64,000 nucleotides of DNA from Lodderomyces elongisporus. Its lineage: Eukaryota > Ascomycota > Pichiomycetes > Serinales > Debaryomycetaceae. A program made the translations under genes and the position numbers. This document shows, one piece after another, positions 1 to 9,311 of the stretch. The stretch lies in the NCBI RefSeq assembly GCF_030384665.1, contig NC_083674.1, forward strand, positions 1,550,001 to 1,614,000. The letters run 5' to 3'. The stretch's first letter is position 1. Every line of letters begins with the position of its first letter. The notes beneath the pieces were generated by a model. That model searched no databases. It worked only from the letters and a program-made list of their open reading frames with translations, and was not told the DNA's origin.

Positions 1-1
1 C

Positions 2-1213
2 ACTTTATCGTCGTCTTCCCCATCTGCAGCAAGCTCGACACAGTCGCAAAAGTCGCTAGAATATTTGAGAAAAGAATTGTTTTCGCAGTATAAAGCACGA
101 GAATTAAGTTACGATCGAGAGACAGCAACTTCTTTGATTACAAAGGCTTTAGCAACTACTATAGCTCAAGTAAACACTATTGGAGCAAAAGCTGGATGCG
201 GTGACAATGCTTTGGAATTTTTAGTTGAGAAAGCACCACAACAAGTTAGCAAAATATTGGGGATTGCCTTGTCTAAGTCAATAAAAGAGCATGAGGGTGT
301 TGGTTCTAATACTCCAAGCAAACCAGGAACACCTGTCCCTGCGCGGTCGCAAATTACTGCACAGCAATTGCAACCACAACCACAACCACAATCTCAGCCA
401 CTGGTACAACCTTATTCCCAATCGCAATCTCCACCACCGCCTCTGCTGCAATTGCAACCGCAACCGCAACTGCAACCGCGACCTCAACTTCAACCACAAC
501 TGCATCTGCAATCACAATCGTTCCTTTCCACTAGTAGACACCCAGTTAGTCTGGAACATGGTAAATCATCCATGCAGCAAAGTAATGCGACTACATTCCA
601 GTCGCTGCAATCAAAACTGCTGGGTCATTTATCAAATGGAGTATCGTCGTTACCTTCCCTGGCACACCAATCACCCGTGGCTTCAATATCTTCTCCCCTT
701 GTTACAACCAGTATTCCAGTATCAACAACTACAACATCAACTCCTCTCTCTGCTACAAAAGAACAAAACACTAAATTTACTGGAAGCACGCTGTCCCTGC
801 TGGTTTCTCAATTTCAGCCACAGCCACAGACACTGCAGTCTCCACACGCACTACATGCTCGTCCGGCATCAGTAATATCGCAGCAGCACCTGAATACACA
901 AAATTTTCACACATCTGCAACACCATCTGCACCGGCATCAGTGTCGCCTTCGCCGTCTCCACAACTTTCTCACTCGCCTACAAAACCACCAAACTACAAA
1001 CCTCCACTGTACGGCAAGCCACCATCTTTAGGACGTCCAGGTTCATTTGCAAAACCGCCGGCTTATGGGAAACCTCCGGGTGTTGGTAGTGGTTTATCTC
1101 GGCCTCCTACATTCTTGTCAAACAAACCTACATTTCTGAATGGTGCACAAAAGAGGGAGCTGGATTCTACAAATTATGACAAAGACCATGCAAACAAAAT
1201 TGCCAAAACATAA
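2..1213 (+). CDS. 3' part of a Q/P/S-rich protein gene, function unknown
   Basis: The reading frame is open from the left edge of the window, so the start lies outside; 403 residues are visible and a TAA ends it. I do not recognise the family. The first ~85 visible residues are a charged, probably helical segment (around YLRKELFSQYKARELSYD and ALEFLVEKAPQQVSKIL). It is followed by ~200 residues of Gln/Pro/Ser-rich sequence with QPQPQ and QLQPQ runs. A Pro/Gly/Lys-rich stretch with repeated KPPxYGKPP motifs follows, then a charged Lys/Arg/Asp tail that could be a nuclear localisation signal. The composition resembles fungal transcription or chromatin cofactors, but that is only inference. CTG codons are frequent in the Q/P part and would read Ser under the CTG-clade code. 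Confidence 0.75.
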   Translation, partial: TLSSSSPSAASSTQSQKSLEYLRKELFSQYKARELSYDRETATSLITKALATTIAQVNTIGAKAGCGDNALEFLVEKAPQQVSKILGIALSKSIKEHEGVGSNTPSKPGTPVPARSQITAQQLQPQPQPQSQPLVQPYSQSQSPPPPLLQLQPQPQLQPRPQLQPQLHLQSQSFLSTSRHPVSLEHGKSSMQQSNATTFQSLQSKLLGHLSNGVSSLPSLAHQSPVASISSPLVTTSIPVSTTTTSTPLSATKEQNTKFTGSTLSLLVSQFQPQPQTLQSPHALHARPASVISQQHLNTQNFHTSATPSAPASVSPSPSPQLSHSPTKPPNYKPPLYGKPPSLGRPGSFAKPPAYGKPPGVGSGLSRPPTFLSNKPTFLNGAQKRELDSTNYDKDHANKIAKT

Positions 1214-1484
1214 TTCATACAACGAGATCTTGTGCAATGACTGTTTTTTTTTTCGATTTGTCCCATTGAATATAAATTTTATGATTCCTGGGTGTAATAT
1301 AGGTATAGATAGATTTATATATATATATATTGAAAAGATCAAGAGAAGTTTACTGTATATAAACAAGTGTAATCGTTGTTTCATATACATATATATATAT
1401 ATAATATAAATATATATGTGTATGTCGCGAAAAATAGTATGTTGACACAATTATGTTTTTTTTTTGTGACACGCCATTATTGAA

Positions 1485-1493
1485 AGTGGCGAA
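1485..1493 (+). promoter_or_regulatory. possible Rpn4/PACE-like element of PRE2
   Basis: AGTGGCGAA differs from the S. cerevisiae proteasome-associated control element GGTGGCAAA at two positions and lies about 300 bp upstream of the PRE2 start. Rpn4 control of proteasome genes is established in yeasts. The match here is weak and could be chance. Confidence 0.25.
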
Positions 1494-1646
1494 TCCGTAT
1501 TTCCAAAATCCGCCAACAACAGAACATCGTACTGCAATTAAAGAACTATTTACTTACTACGTTTGTATTGTCAGGAAAGCAATTCATCCATATAATCTTA
1601 CCCGATATAGATTTTTGATCAAATAAATTAATTCAGACACACAAGT

Positions 1647-1710
1647 AAACTAGCAAACAAGCAAACTAGCAAACAAGCAAACTAGCAAACAAGCAAACTA
1701 GCAAACAAGT
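1647..1710 (+). repeat. 16-bp tandem repeat, four copies
   Basis: Four head-to-tail copies of AAACTAGCAAACAAGC run from 1647 to 1710; only the final base of the last copy differs. The array ends 79 bp before the PRE2 ATG, so it is probably in the 5' leader or core promoter. Confidence 0.95.
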
Positions 1711-1789
1711 ACAATTCAAATTTATATATATATATATACCCATATACACACACATATACAGACTGTTTACCTTTCCCTCGCCCCTTACA

Positions 1790-2638
1790 ATGAATTCTAT
1801 AGCCAAGCGGTTCACAAATGCCAACAACAACGACATCTTGAATGAGGTCAATTCGATACACCAAGCACGGACATCTCAACAGCAATTGAACCTAGCTCCG
1901 ACCATCGCTGTCCCGCCAATCTCACAACCCACTGATTTTCTTAGGGCACATACTGATGATGCTTCGAATCCAGATTGTAAAATTAAAATTGCACACGGTA
2001 CCACAACACTTGCGTTTCGTTTCCAAGGTGGTATAATCGTTGCCGTCGATTCGCGAGCTACTGCTGGTAACTGGATTGCGTCACAAACAGTAAACAAAGT
2101 CATTCGAATCAACCCAATGCTTCTTGGTACTATGGCTGGTGGTGCTGCTGATTGTCAGTACTGGGAAACATGGCTCGGAACTCAATGTAGATTGCACGAA
2201 TTGAGGGAGAAGGAGCGTATTTCTGTTGCAGCAGCATCAAAGATCTTGAGTAACTTGGTTTATTCTTACAAGGGGATGGGTTTAAGTATGGGAACAATGA
2301 TTTGTGGCCATACAAAGAAGGAAGGACCAACTATATATTACGTTGATTCCGATGGAACAAGGTTGAAAGGCGATTTGTTCTGTGTTGGATCAGGTCAGAC
2401 GTTTGCGTATGGTGTATTGGACTCGCAATACAAATGGGATTTGACGGTGGAAGAGGCGTTGTATTTGGGAAAGAGAAGTATTTTGGCAGCAACTCATAGG
2501 GATGCATACTCCGGTGGTTCTATAAACTTGTACCATGTCAATGAAGAAGGATGGACATACCATGGAAACTTTAATGTTGGTGAGTTGTTTTGGGAAGTGA
2601 AGGAAAAGGAGCAATCATTTGTAAATGTTGACGGTTGA
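1790..2638 (+). CDS. PRE2: 20S proteasome beta5 subunit Pre2
   Basis: This encodes the chymotrypsin-like catalytic subunit of the 20S proteasome core, which degrades ubiquitinated proteins in nucleus and cytosol. The protein is 282 residues. Residues 1-70 are a propeptide ending in HG, and autocleavage would expose Thr71, the N-terminal nucleophile of the TTTLAF motif. Mature Asp17 and Lys33 of the active site are present as Asp87 (AVDSRAT) and Lys103. The C-terminal [10 protein letters not shown] segment is typical of beta5. The ATG at 1790 is the first in frame and gives a propeptide of normal length for Pre2. A 16-bp repeat and a weak PACE-like element lie upstream. Identification is firm. 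Confidence 0.97.
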   Translation: MNSIAKRFTNANNNDILNEVNSIHQARTSQQQLNLAPTIAVPPISQPTDFLRAHTDDASNPDCKIKIAHGTTTLAFRFQGGIIVAVDSRATAGNWIASQTVNKVIRINPMLLGTMAGGAADCQYWETWLGTQCRLHELREKERISVAAASKILSNLVYSYKGMGLSMGTMICGHTKKEGPTIYYVDSDGTRLKGDLFCVGSGQTFAYGVLDSQYKWDLTVEEALYLGKRSILAATHRDAYSGGSINLYHVNEEGWTYHGNFNVGELFWEVKEKEQSFVNVDG

Positions 2639-2924
2639 GGGATAGGAGTTCCGAATTAGACTCGAATAGGTATGTAGAGAAATGAAGTAAGAAGCTGTAA
2701 AATTCAATAATTTATTTTTCTTTTCTCAAATACAAATTGAAAAATGATAATTGACTCTGACAGTTTATTTCCCGAACAATGGTATAGTTGGATGGTATTG
2801 TATGAAAGTCCATCAAGAGAAGAGATAAAGATGCCGTAGGATAAACCTAGGCCGATAGATTTTGAGGAGCACAAAAGGCAAATAACTTCAACGTTTCTTA
2901 TATAAGAAGTCTACAAATTTAAAT

Positions 2925-2960
<36 letters not shown>

Positions 2961-3822
2961 TTAGAATACGAACCAAACACTTTAAGGGGTAAGAAACCTC
3001 CACCCCCTTTTTTCAATAAATCACACATATATTCAAATTTGTGTTTTAATTTTTGGCCCTTCTTTTCACTATTATTATTGGTCTTTTTAACCTTTTGCTT
3101 TCTTTTCTTTTCTTTTCAGTTTTTTTTCTTTTCAGAACTCAATATCGTATCCTGCAAAGAGATTGCTACAGTGCTTACCCAAACTTTAGACTTTCCTCTC
3201 CAGCATTTGAATGTAATCGACCCGCGAAAAAATTTGGATGTAGAAATGCCTTCATTGGGAACAGAACCTCCCAGCAATGTTGGCTCGTTGTCATCATAAC
3301 TTGTCATTAAGTTGATTTGTGAATTAAAAGTCTACATCATACAGGATTCGCCCCGTAAACTATCTTAGCTTATATTATATCTCTCGCTTTAAAGTCATTT
3401 TTCGTCGTAACATATTCACAACACCTCAGACCCAGTTTGGGCAAATAACTAGGGATCAGAACAGTGTACTATAATTTTGGAACTCCTTTATCCTCCTTGC
3501 CGGGACAAACATATGCCAAAGTCGCAGTTTTTGGTGCGCTACCTATTTTAAATAGACCTTAGCTATAGAGGAAATAAAAAAGAGAGATACAAAGAGAGAC
3601 ACAAAGAGAGAGAGACAAAAAAACAAAAACAGAGTCTCGTCGAGTCACATGACCAGTAGGGTAAAAGCCATCTTATCGTTTTTTTCGCTACCCACTGCGC
3701 GCTCCTACCCATAGTATTGAAAATTTATTTCACGATAGGTCTTGGTATAGAATATGATGAGATTTTTAGGGATTTGATATTTCATCTACCGTACATAGTT
3801 TCATCAAACCACATAGATCAAG
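2639..3822. other. PRE2-RPL11 intergenic region with RPL11 promoter
   Basis: No convincing gene. Short overlapping frames at 3039-3310 are rich in Phe/Leu because of T-tracts and are not supported. A 7-bp AGAATAG-type repeat lies at 2921-2960 and a GA-rich tract at 3585-3620. The E-box at 3644-3651 belongs to the RPL11 promoter. Confidence 0.65.
3644..3651 (+). promoter_or_regulatory. Cbf1-type E-box upstream of RPL11
   Basis: GTCACATG matches the Cbf1 consensus RTCACRTG and lies 172 bp upstream of the RPL11 start codon. In Candida albicans Cbf1 together with Tbf1 is known to act at ribosomal protein promoters, so the position makes sense. A TAGGGTA element at 3657-3663 is one mismatch from a Tbf1-like core. 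Binding is inference. Confidence 0.45.
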
Positions 3823-4889
3823 ATGGTATGTTTTGAGCACATCAACATAAACGGGATATTGCTGAATATGTGAAAGCATGAAAAGAGGAGTGAACCATTG
3901 CAATTTTTAAAAAATTCGAGAATAGGAAAGAAATCGACGACAACTAAAAAAAAAGAGAGAAAAAGCTCATTATGTACAATAGATCCATCAAGAACAAAAA
4001 GCAGCAGTGGCAGCTAGAAAATTGAATTTGAAAGCTTTGATCATGAACTTTTCAGTCAACTGGCTTTTGGTTTTTAAGAGCTTGAGATTCGGGTCGTTTT
4101 TGAAATCATATTAGATTTATCTAATTACGTTTTTTTTGACTGGAAGTTATTGCAATATCAGAGTTGTTACAATTATTGGATTATACTTTGAAATTCAAAT
4201 ACATTTTGAACATGTATGCTAGATTTTGAGCGAGTTTCGAATCTCCTCCTCCTCCCCCCTCCTTATTTTTTGTTTTTGTTTTATTTTATTCTCAAAAGTC
4301 CCAGTTGAAGAAGATTTTAATAATGATCATTGTTTTCTTTGTACTAACAGTCTTTTCAATTTTGTAGTCCGACAAAGCCCAAAACCCTATGCGTGAATTG
4401 CGCATTGAGAAATTAGTTCTCAACATTTGTGTTGGTGAATCCGGTGATAGATTGACCAGAGCCTCAAAGGTTTTGGAACAATTGTCTGGTCAAACCCCAG
4501 TTCAATCAAAGGCTAGATACACTGTCCGTACCTTCGGTATCAGAAGAAACGAAAAGATTGCTGTGCACGTCACTATCAGAGGACCAAAGGCCGAGGAAAT
4601 CTTGGAAAGAGGTTTGAAAGTTAAGGAATACCAATTGAAAAACAAGAACTTTTCAGTTACCGGTAACTTTGGTTTCGGTGTTGATGAACACATTGACTTG
4701 GGTATCAAATACGACCCATCTATCGGAATTTACGGTATGGACTTCTACGTTGTTATGGGTAGAGCAGGTGCTAGAGTCACCAGAAGAAAGAGAGCTAGAG
4801 CCACTATTGGTAACAGCCACAAGACCAACAAGGAAGACACTATCCAATGGTTCAAGACCAAATACGATGCTGATGTGTTGGACAAATAA
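3823..4889 (+). CDS. RPL11: 60S ribosomal protein L11 (uL5), spliced
   Basis: The gene has two exons: 3823-3825 (only the ATG) and 4368-4889, giving 174 residues, the same length as yeast Rpl11. The protein binds 5S rRNA and Rpl5 and sits in the 60S central protuberance. Exon 2 begins [15 protein letters not shown], matching the family N-terminus, and continues through the very conserved [20 protein letters not shown] and [17 protein letters not shown] segments. A start at the internal ATG 4389 would remove eight conserved residues. The intron (3826-4367) has GTATGT, TACTAAC and TAG signals. Codon use is strongly biased (TTG Leu, AGA Arg), as expected for high expression. Confidence 0.97.
3826..4367 (+). 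other. RPL11 spliceosomal intron (542 nt)
   Basis: The 5' splice site GTATGT follows the ATG directly. The branch site TACTAAC is at 4342-4348 and the 3' site TTGTAG ends at 4367. Splicing joins ATG to TCC GAC AAA, restoring the Rpl11 N-terminus. I saw no clear snoRNA boxes inside. Confidence 0.95.
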
Positions 4890-5908
4890 ATTTAAAAGTA
4901 ATGTTTATTGCCTAGCATTAATGTATTAATTCCAAAGACGAATAACAAGTAACAGTACTCTGTATTCTGTACTCGATAATCTCTATCCTCTTTGATGTTT
5001 GCTATAGTTTCGATATGTTCTATAGTGGTTTATTTTCTAATCTTTTCTTTCCTTTTGTAATTTTCTTTTTTGGTCTCCGAAATTGTTACTCTAGAAGATG
5101 AGTACACAAACTTGTATCTCATTATATGTAATCAATGCCAGGAAAAACATTCTTTTTGGGCGAATATGACTTTAGCACTATCGATTTTCATATCTATAAA
5201 ATGTGACTAGATGTACGCAATAAGGGTATATCTACAGATGCAGAATTCTATCCAGATGATGTCAACCCAATGTCAAATGGTTATTGATATGTCATGTAAC
5301 TAAAACACTGAGGGTGCTAACTAACTTATCTCGCATACTAGGTTTGAACCTTATTTGACGACACTTTAAGTATCATCAGTACCCTAAAACCAAGTCTCGT
5401 AAATTAGAGGTTTAAACAAAAAATGTGAACTACACCTTACAGCTTCTATATCTTATTTCTTTTATATATATATTTTTTTTACTGATAAAATATAAAAGAA
5501 GACGCGGAAGATCTCTTGTCAAATCAAATATACATATATATATACATTATATATATATATGAATAAATAAATAAAAAGGAATAAAAGAACGGAATTTTTT
5601 GTTCTAGCTCTATCCCCATCGCGCTGGACTGAATGATTTTAATTTTTTTTTTTTTGTCTATACGGCATTAAGAATTGGTGCCAGTGGGAAATAAGGCGAA
5701 GAATAATAGAATGAAGAAATGAAATTAAAAAAAAAATAAAGAAAGAAAGAATAAAGTGAAGAGAAAATCGAGAAGAAACAAAAGAAAAGGATGAACAATT
5801 AACTTCTACGGCAAATGTGCCTGAATTTCACTTGATGTATATAGTAATTGTTGGTCAAGGAAGTGAAATTTGAGCCGGTTCAGGCGGCGGAGAGACCAAG
5901 ACGGGGAC

Positions 5909-5910
5909 GG

Positions 5911-5941
<31 letters not shown>
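5909..5941 (+). repeat. (GAAA)n microsatellite
   Basis: About eight uninterrupted tetranucleotide copies in the RPL11 downstream region. Confidence 0.9.
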
Positions 5942-6551
5942 AAACAATAGCAAAATTCGGCCTGAGGTATCTTGGCCGAAGCTGTTTGTGGCACGAGGCG
6001 ATATAGTGCAAAATGAGCTAGAGTTCGAAGTGAAGTTTGTGCCAGTCAATCGTTGGGAGTCAAAGAATCTCTTGATCTTTATTTTTTTGTGCATCTTTTT
6101 AAAAGTCAAAACCAACACCAGAGATGCCGCTTAGTTTGGAATGATTTCTTCTCTTATTGCCGCATAGGTAAATATTGGTTATAGTATCGCTTGCTGCTCT
6201 TGGTTCTTTCACTTTTTTCATAGTTGTACCACATGGGTCTTTCTTTTTGTTTACTACTATTTTTTTTCTTCTTTTGTTCGTTTATTTTGTTTGGGCATTT
6301 GGTTGCGGAAGACTAGAGCAGGATTGTGCCGTGCAAGGCAAATAAATAATTTACTGTTCACTTGTTAACTTTTGGAACGTTCTAAACTTTAGCTTCCTTG
6401 GTCAAATGTAGAAGGACCGTAAGGGCCAGGGGTATTTTGTTACACGAAACTTGACGTGGAATACTACTTCTCTAAATCTATATATCTGCATACTAGCTAT
6501 TGTTGTGCTCTCTTTGTTGTGTAATTGAGATTAGTAATGCTCATAAGCTTG

Positions 6552-6590
6552 TTGTATTGTGTATTGTGTATTGTGTATTGTGTGGTGTGT
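6552..6590 (+). repeat. 7-bp tandem repeat GTATTGT
   Basis: About four copies of GTATTGT followed by degenerate GTGTG units, roughly 500 bp upstream of the SPF27-like gene. Confidence 0.8.
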
Positions 6591-7056
6591 GGTGTGTATT
6601 TTGTGCGCCTTTGTGTGGGTTATCAGTTATCAATAGAACAAAAGGGAAAGTTAAAAGAGAAGAGAAGACAAAAAAATAAGAGAGAAAACCAGTATATCTG
6701 CATCAACCATAACTCTCAACTCCACTCCATTCTATCTTACTCTACTTCACTTCACTTCATTCTGCTTTTTTTTTGTAATTCATTTAAACAACCAACTTCC
6801 GATTATTCCAATTTTCTTTACCAAGAGCACAGGCACATATATTCTATCATCAGTACCATTCACAAGACTCTTTCCCACTTGCTTCATTTTACGAATATTT
6901 ACACGACAAACCAACAGAGAATTAAAGACATACCCCACTGGTGCCACCGAAAGCAACACATTTGTATTTCCTTTTAACTTATCACCTCTTGCTCTGACTT
7001 TAACACAAGCGATAACATTCGAATAAGCCACCACCAACGCTGTCTCACATATACCG

Positions 7057-7069
7057 CCCCCCCCCCCCC
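7057..7069 (+). repeat. Poly-C run of 13 next to a start codon
   Basis: Thirteen consecutive C residues end six bases before the ATG at 7076, so they should lie in the 5' leader of the mRNA. Confidence 0.95.
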
Positions 7070-7075
7070 GATATT

Positions 7076-7376
7076 ATGGTCACGATAAACTACGAACCCT
7101 TGGAACATCTTAAGTACATTGATGAAAATGTAAGCCCTGAGGAGAGGGCACATGTGGAACAGCTCATACGACTAGAATTAGCCAGACAATTCAACCACAA
7201 TATGGATAACCTAACTAACCATCCAAACGACCTGCATACCAATACAAGCAATACTGGAATTAACAATAGAAGTAACAATAGAATTAACGATGTTAGCAGT
7301 ATACCTCAAAACACTTCAGAGTTAGTAATAAATGGCGAACAACGGCTGCAACAACAACAACAACAACAACAACAGC

Positions 7377-7410
<34 letters not shown>

Positions 7411-8053
7411 GCAACAGCAACAGCAACAGCAACACGAAGAAGAGCAAGTACATTTGCAACAGCTCGAGCAATTGAATCTACCTCTACACCCAGGAGTTGA
7501 GCAATTTATCCCGCAAGCAATATTGCAACCTCGACCTGGGAGTATGGTAGATATGACTATCCAGCGATACGAAGAGGAAGAGCTGGATGATGATGAGCAT
7601 GATAATGATCACGAAATGGAAGGTGGCGTTGATATGACAAGATATACTGATTTTACATTGAAATCGCCGCTCGATGAAAATGGTAACGAGCGTGCACAAT
7701 CGTCTTCTTATTCGTCTTTAGGGGAAGAGGATAGGATTGATCACACTAGATTGTATACTACTCTTGGCCATTCCATATTACGACAAAGGAATTTAAACTT
7801 ACTAGCGCAGAATCAACATGAAATAAATGTATTACAAGAAAATCAGTTGCAGGAACTAGATACAATTAATAATGATATGATACGGCAAATTAACATGAAG
7901 AGGAAAATGATTGATGAAGTAGATGAAGACAGAAAAAGACGACAGATTAACGAATACGCGCCAGTTAATGAGTATTTGGAAAACAGATGGAAACAAGGGA
8001 TCAATACCGCTGTGGAAATTGTTGTTGATGAAGCAGATAGACAGGAGAAATGA
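7076..8053 (+). CDS. SPF27/BCAS2/Snt309-like splicing factor with polyQ
   Basis: This is a probable subunit of the Prp19 (NineTeen) complex, which stabilises the activated spliceosome in the nucleus. The 325-residue protein opens with YEPLEHLKYIDENVSPEERAHVEQLI, resembling the SPF27 start. Its C-terminal ~110 residues (from about 215) are a long charged coiled coil that ends NEYLENRWKQGINTAVEIVVDEA, like the terminal helix of BCAS2/Snt309. Between these lie an Asn-rich spacer, 28 consecutive Gln (residues 92-119, CAA then mixed CAA/CAG) and an acidic region, which account for the extra length over Snt309. The assignment rests on pattern and layout only. The gene converges on RDS3, another spliceosome gene. 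The poly-C leader is unusual. Confidence 0.6.
7349..7432 (+). repeat. CAA/CAG tract coding 28 Gln
   Basis: The first part is mostly CAA with one CAG; the last ~9 codons alternate CAG and CAA. It lies inside the SPF27-like coding sequence. Confidence 0.95.
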
Positions 8054-8244
8054 TTCATTCTTTATCATTATTCACAATATATATATATGTATATATATAT
8101 AGATTTACATATTGGCGTTTCTTTTATGATTATTGAGTTTATGCAGTATCAGACATTTAGACTGAATTTGTAAGTATACCTCTTTCTCTACTGGTATGCT
8201 TTGCTTTGTAGTGTTCTTGTATACCAATGTAGAAATTCTCTCTA

Positions 8245-8336
<92 letters not shown>

Positions 8337-8380
8337 GCCTTCCCGCTCCCCTTGCCATCTTCCCTCATTTCATGTAAAGA
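8054..8380. other. Convergent 3' region with long CT microsatellite
   Basis: This separates the stop codons of the SPF27-like gene and RDS3. It holds an (AT)n cluster at 8080-8101 and the (CT)n repeat; no gene is seen. Confidence 0.8.
8252..8333 (+). repeat. (CT)41 microsatellite
   Basis: About 82 bp of perfect CT dinucleotides, the longest pure dinucleotide run in the window. It lies between two converging genes, about 50 bp from the RDS3 stop. Confidence 0.98.
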
Positions 8381-8749
8381 TCATGTGTTATTTAAAAGCG
8401 ATTTCGTAGAATCTTTATCCTTCTTCTTCAGGTATATCATATCAATCTTATTGCCTCCAACATTTGTCACCCTCGGACACCCCTCTCTATCTTTTTCCAT
8501 TCTGCAACATTCAAGGCAGTAATAAGCATCGACGCCGTTTTCATTGTTCAAACCCAAGTTATGTCCACATATAATACATTTATTTCGGAGATATTCAGCA
8601 GAACAATCCTGGCATATTCGGACTTTGGTTGTGGGTTTCACCATTGAGTCACAAACGGGACATTTGCCATCGCAGTTAGGGCATATTTGACCTATTGTCT
8701 TTCCTGGTTGTTTCATACATTGGACCAAATCGTATTGATGTCGCGACAT
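8381..8749 (-). CDS. RDS3: Rds3/PHF5A, U2 snRNP SF3b subunit
   Basis: Rds3 is a small zinc protein of the SF3b complex that helps U2 snRNP hold the branch site in the nucleus. The 122-residue product starts MSRHQYDLVQCMKQPG, matching the family N-terminus. It carries CxxC knuckles in the expected order: CPNCDGKCPVCD, CQDC, CIIC and CLECCRM, followed by DREGCPRVTNVG. An in-frame ATG 24 codons upstream (8821) would add an unrelated extension, so I chose 8749. Yeast Rds3 is 107 residues; the extra length here is a Lys/Asp-rich tail. It is divergent from the ASR1-like gene and convergent with the SPF27-like gene. Identification is firm. Confidence 0.95.
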   Translation of the reverse strand: MSRHQYDLVQCMKQPGKTIGQICPNCDGKCPVCDSMVKPTTKVRICQDCSAEYLRNKCIICGHNLGLNNENGVDAYYCLECCRMEKDREGCPRVTNVGGNKIDMIYLKKKDKDSTKSLLNNT

Positions 8750-9311
8750 TTGTAAATAGATATACTGATGATGAATATATTTAGTTTCGGGTACTTTAGG
8801 CTGACTAAAACTCGTGTTCAAGTGGCTATTTGTCTGCTTGCTTGTACAAGTTGCTATATTTTCTATTTTGTTTGATGGGACTATTGACCAATAGAACTTA
8901 TCTGATTTGATTATCTCGTGTGTGGTCTAGCTTGGTCTTTTTGTTTTCGTGTATGATTTTAAGAAATGGTAGAAGTATAATAAGCAAGAGTTGGGGAAAA
9001 GAGTTGGAAAATTTAAATAATTGCAAAACCTTACTCTCGCTTCAACTCGCCTTGGTTTTCTCTTCCCTGCTTTTGCAACCTTGGGAGACTCCAATCCTTT
9101 TTTGATTCTATAAAAGTATCGCCACCGGTCCCAAAAAAAAAAAAAAGAAAAAAAGAAGAAAGACGTCATAAATAAAGTTCAAATTCATAAACACCTAAAA
9201 GAAACAGGAAACAGGAAACAGGAAATAAAAAGAAGAAACGAAATTAAGAAATAAAGGGAAGAAAGAAGGAAGGAAGCAAGGAAGCAAGGAAAGTTAATTA
9301 CATTCTACATC
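8750..9311. other. Divergent promoter region RDS3 / ASR1-like
   Basis: No gene. An A-run lies at 9133-9147, AGGAAAC heptamer repeats at 9203-9225 and GGAAGCAA repeats at 9263-9292, the last within 20-50 bp of the ASR1-like ATG. Confidence 0.7.

Larger units (their letters stand above)
1214..1789. other. PRE2 upstream region: AT repeats and a 16-bp minisatellite
   Basis: No gene is seen. The stretch holds short (AT)n runs near 1317-1331, 1390-1402 and 1722-1736, a T-run at 1456-1465, the possible proteasome element at 1485-1493 and the tandem repeat at 1647-1710. It must contain the terminator of the upstream gene and the PRE2 promoter. Confidence 0.7.
4890..7075. other. 2.2 kb gap between RPL11 and the SPF27-like gene
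   Basis: No gene is supported. Features are AT-rich tracts near 5463-5580, a (GAAA)n run at 5909-5941, a GTATTGT heptamer repeat at 6552-6590, and a 13-bp C run at 7057-7069 just before the next start codon. Small open frames here (for example near 6525-6977) are low-complexity and lack family features. Confidence 0.6.

Noticed and set aside
3826..4367. snoRNA inside the RPL11 intron
   Set aside because: I looked for paired C (RTGATGA) and D (CTGA) boxes or H/ACA signals in the right order and found none convincing.
6525..6977. 150-codon frame in the RPL11-SPF27 gap
   Set aside because: The start is a GTATTGT repeat translated as Cys/Val/Tyr-rich sequence and the rest lacks conserved features; it may be the 5' leader of the next gene.
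8105..8522. Arg-Glu and Ser-Leu repeat frames over the CT repeat
   Set aside because: Both are translations of a dinucleotide microsatellite; the plus-strand one also overlaps RDS3.
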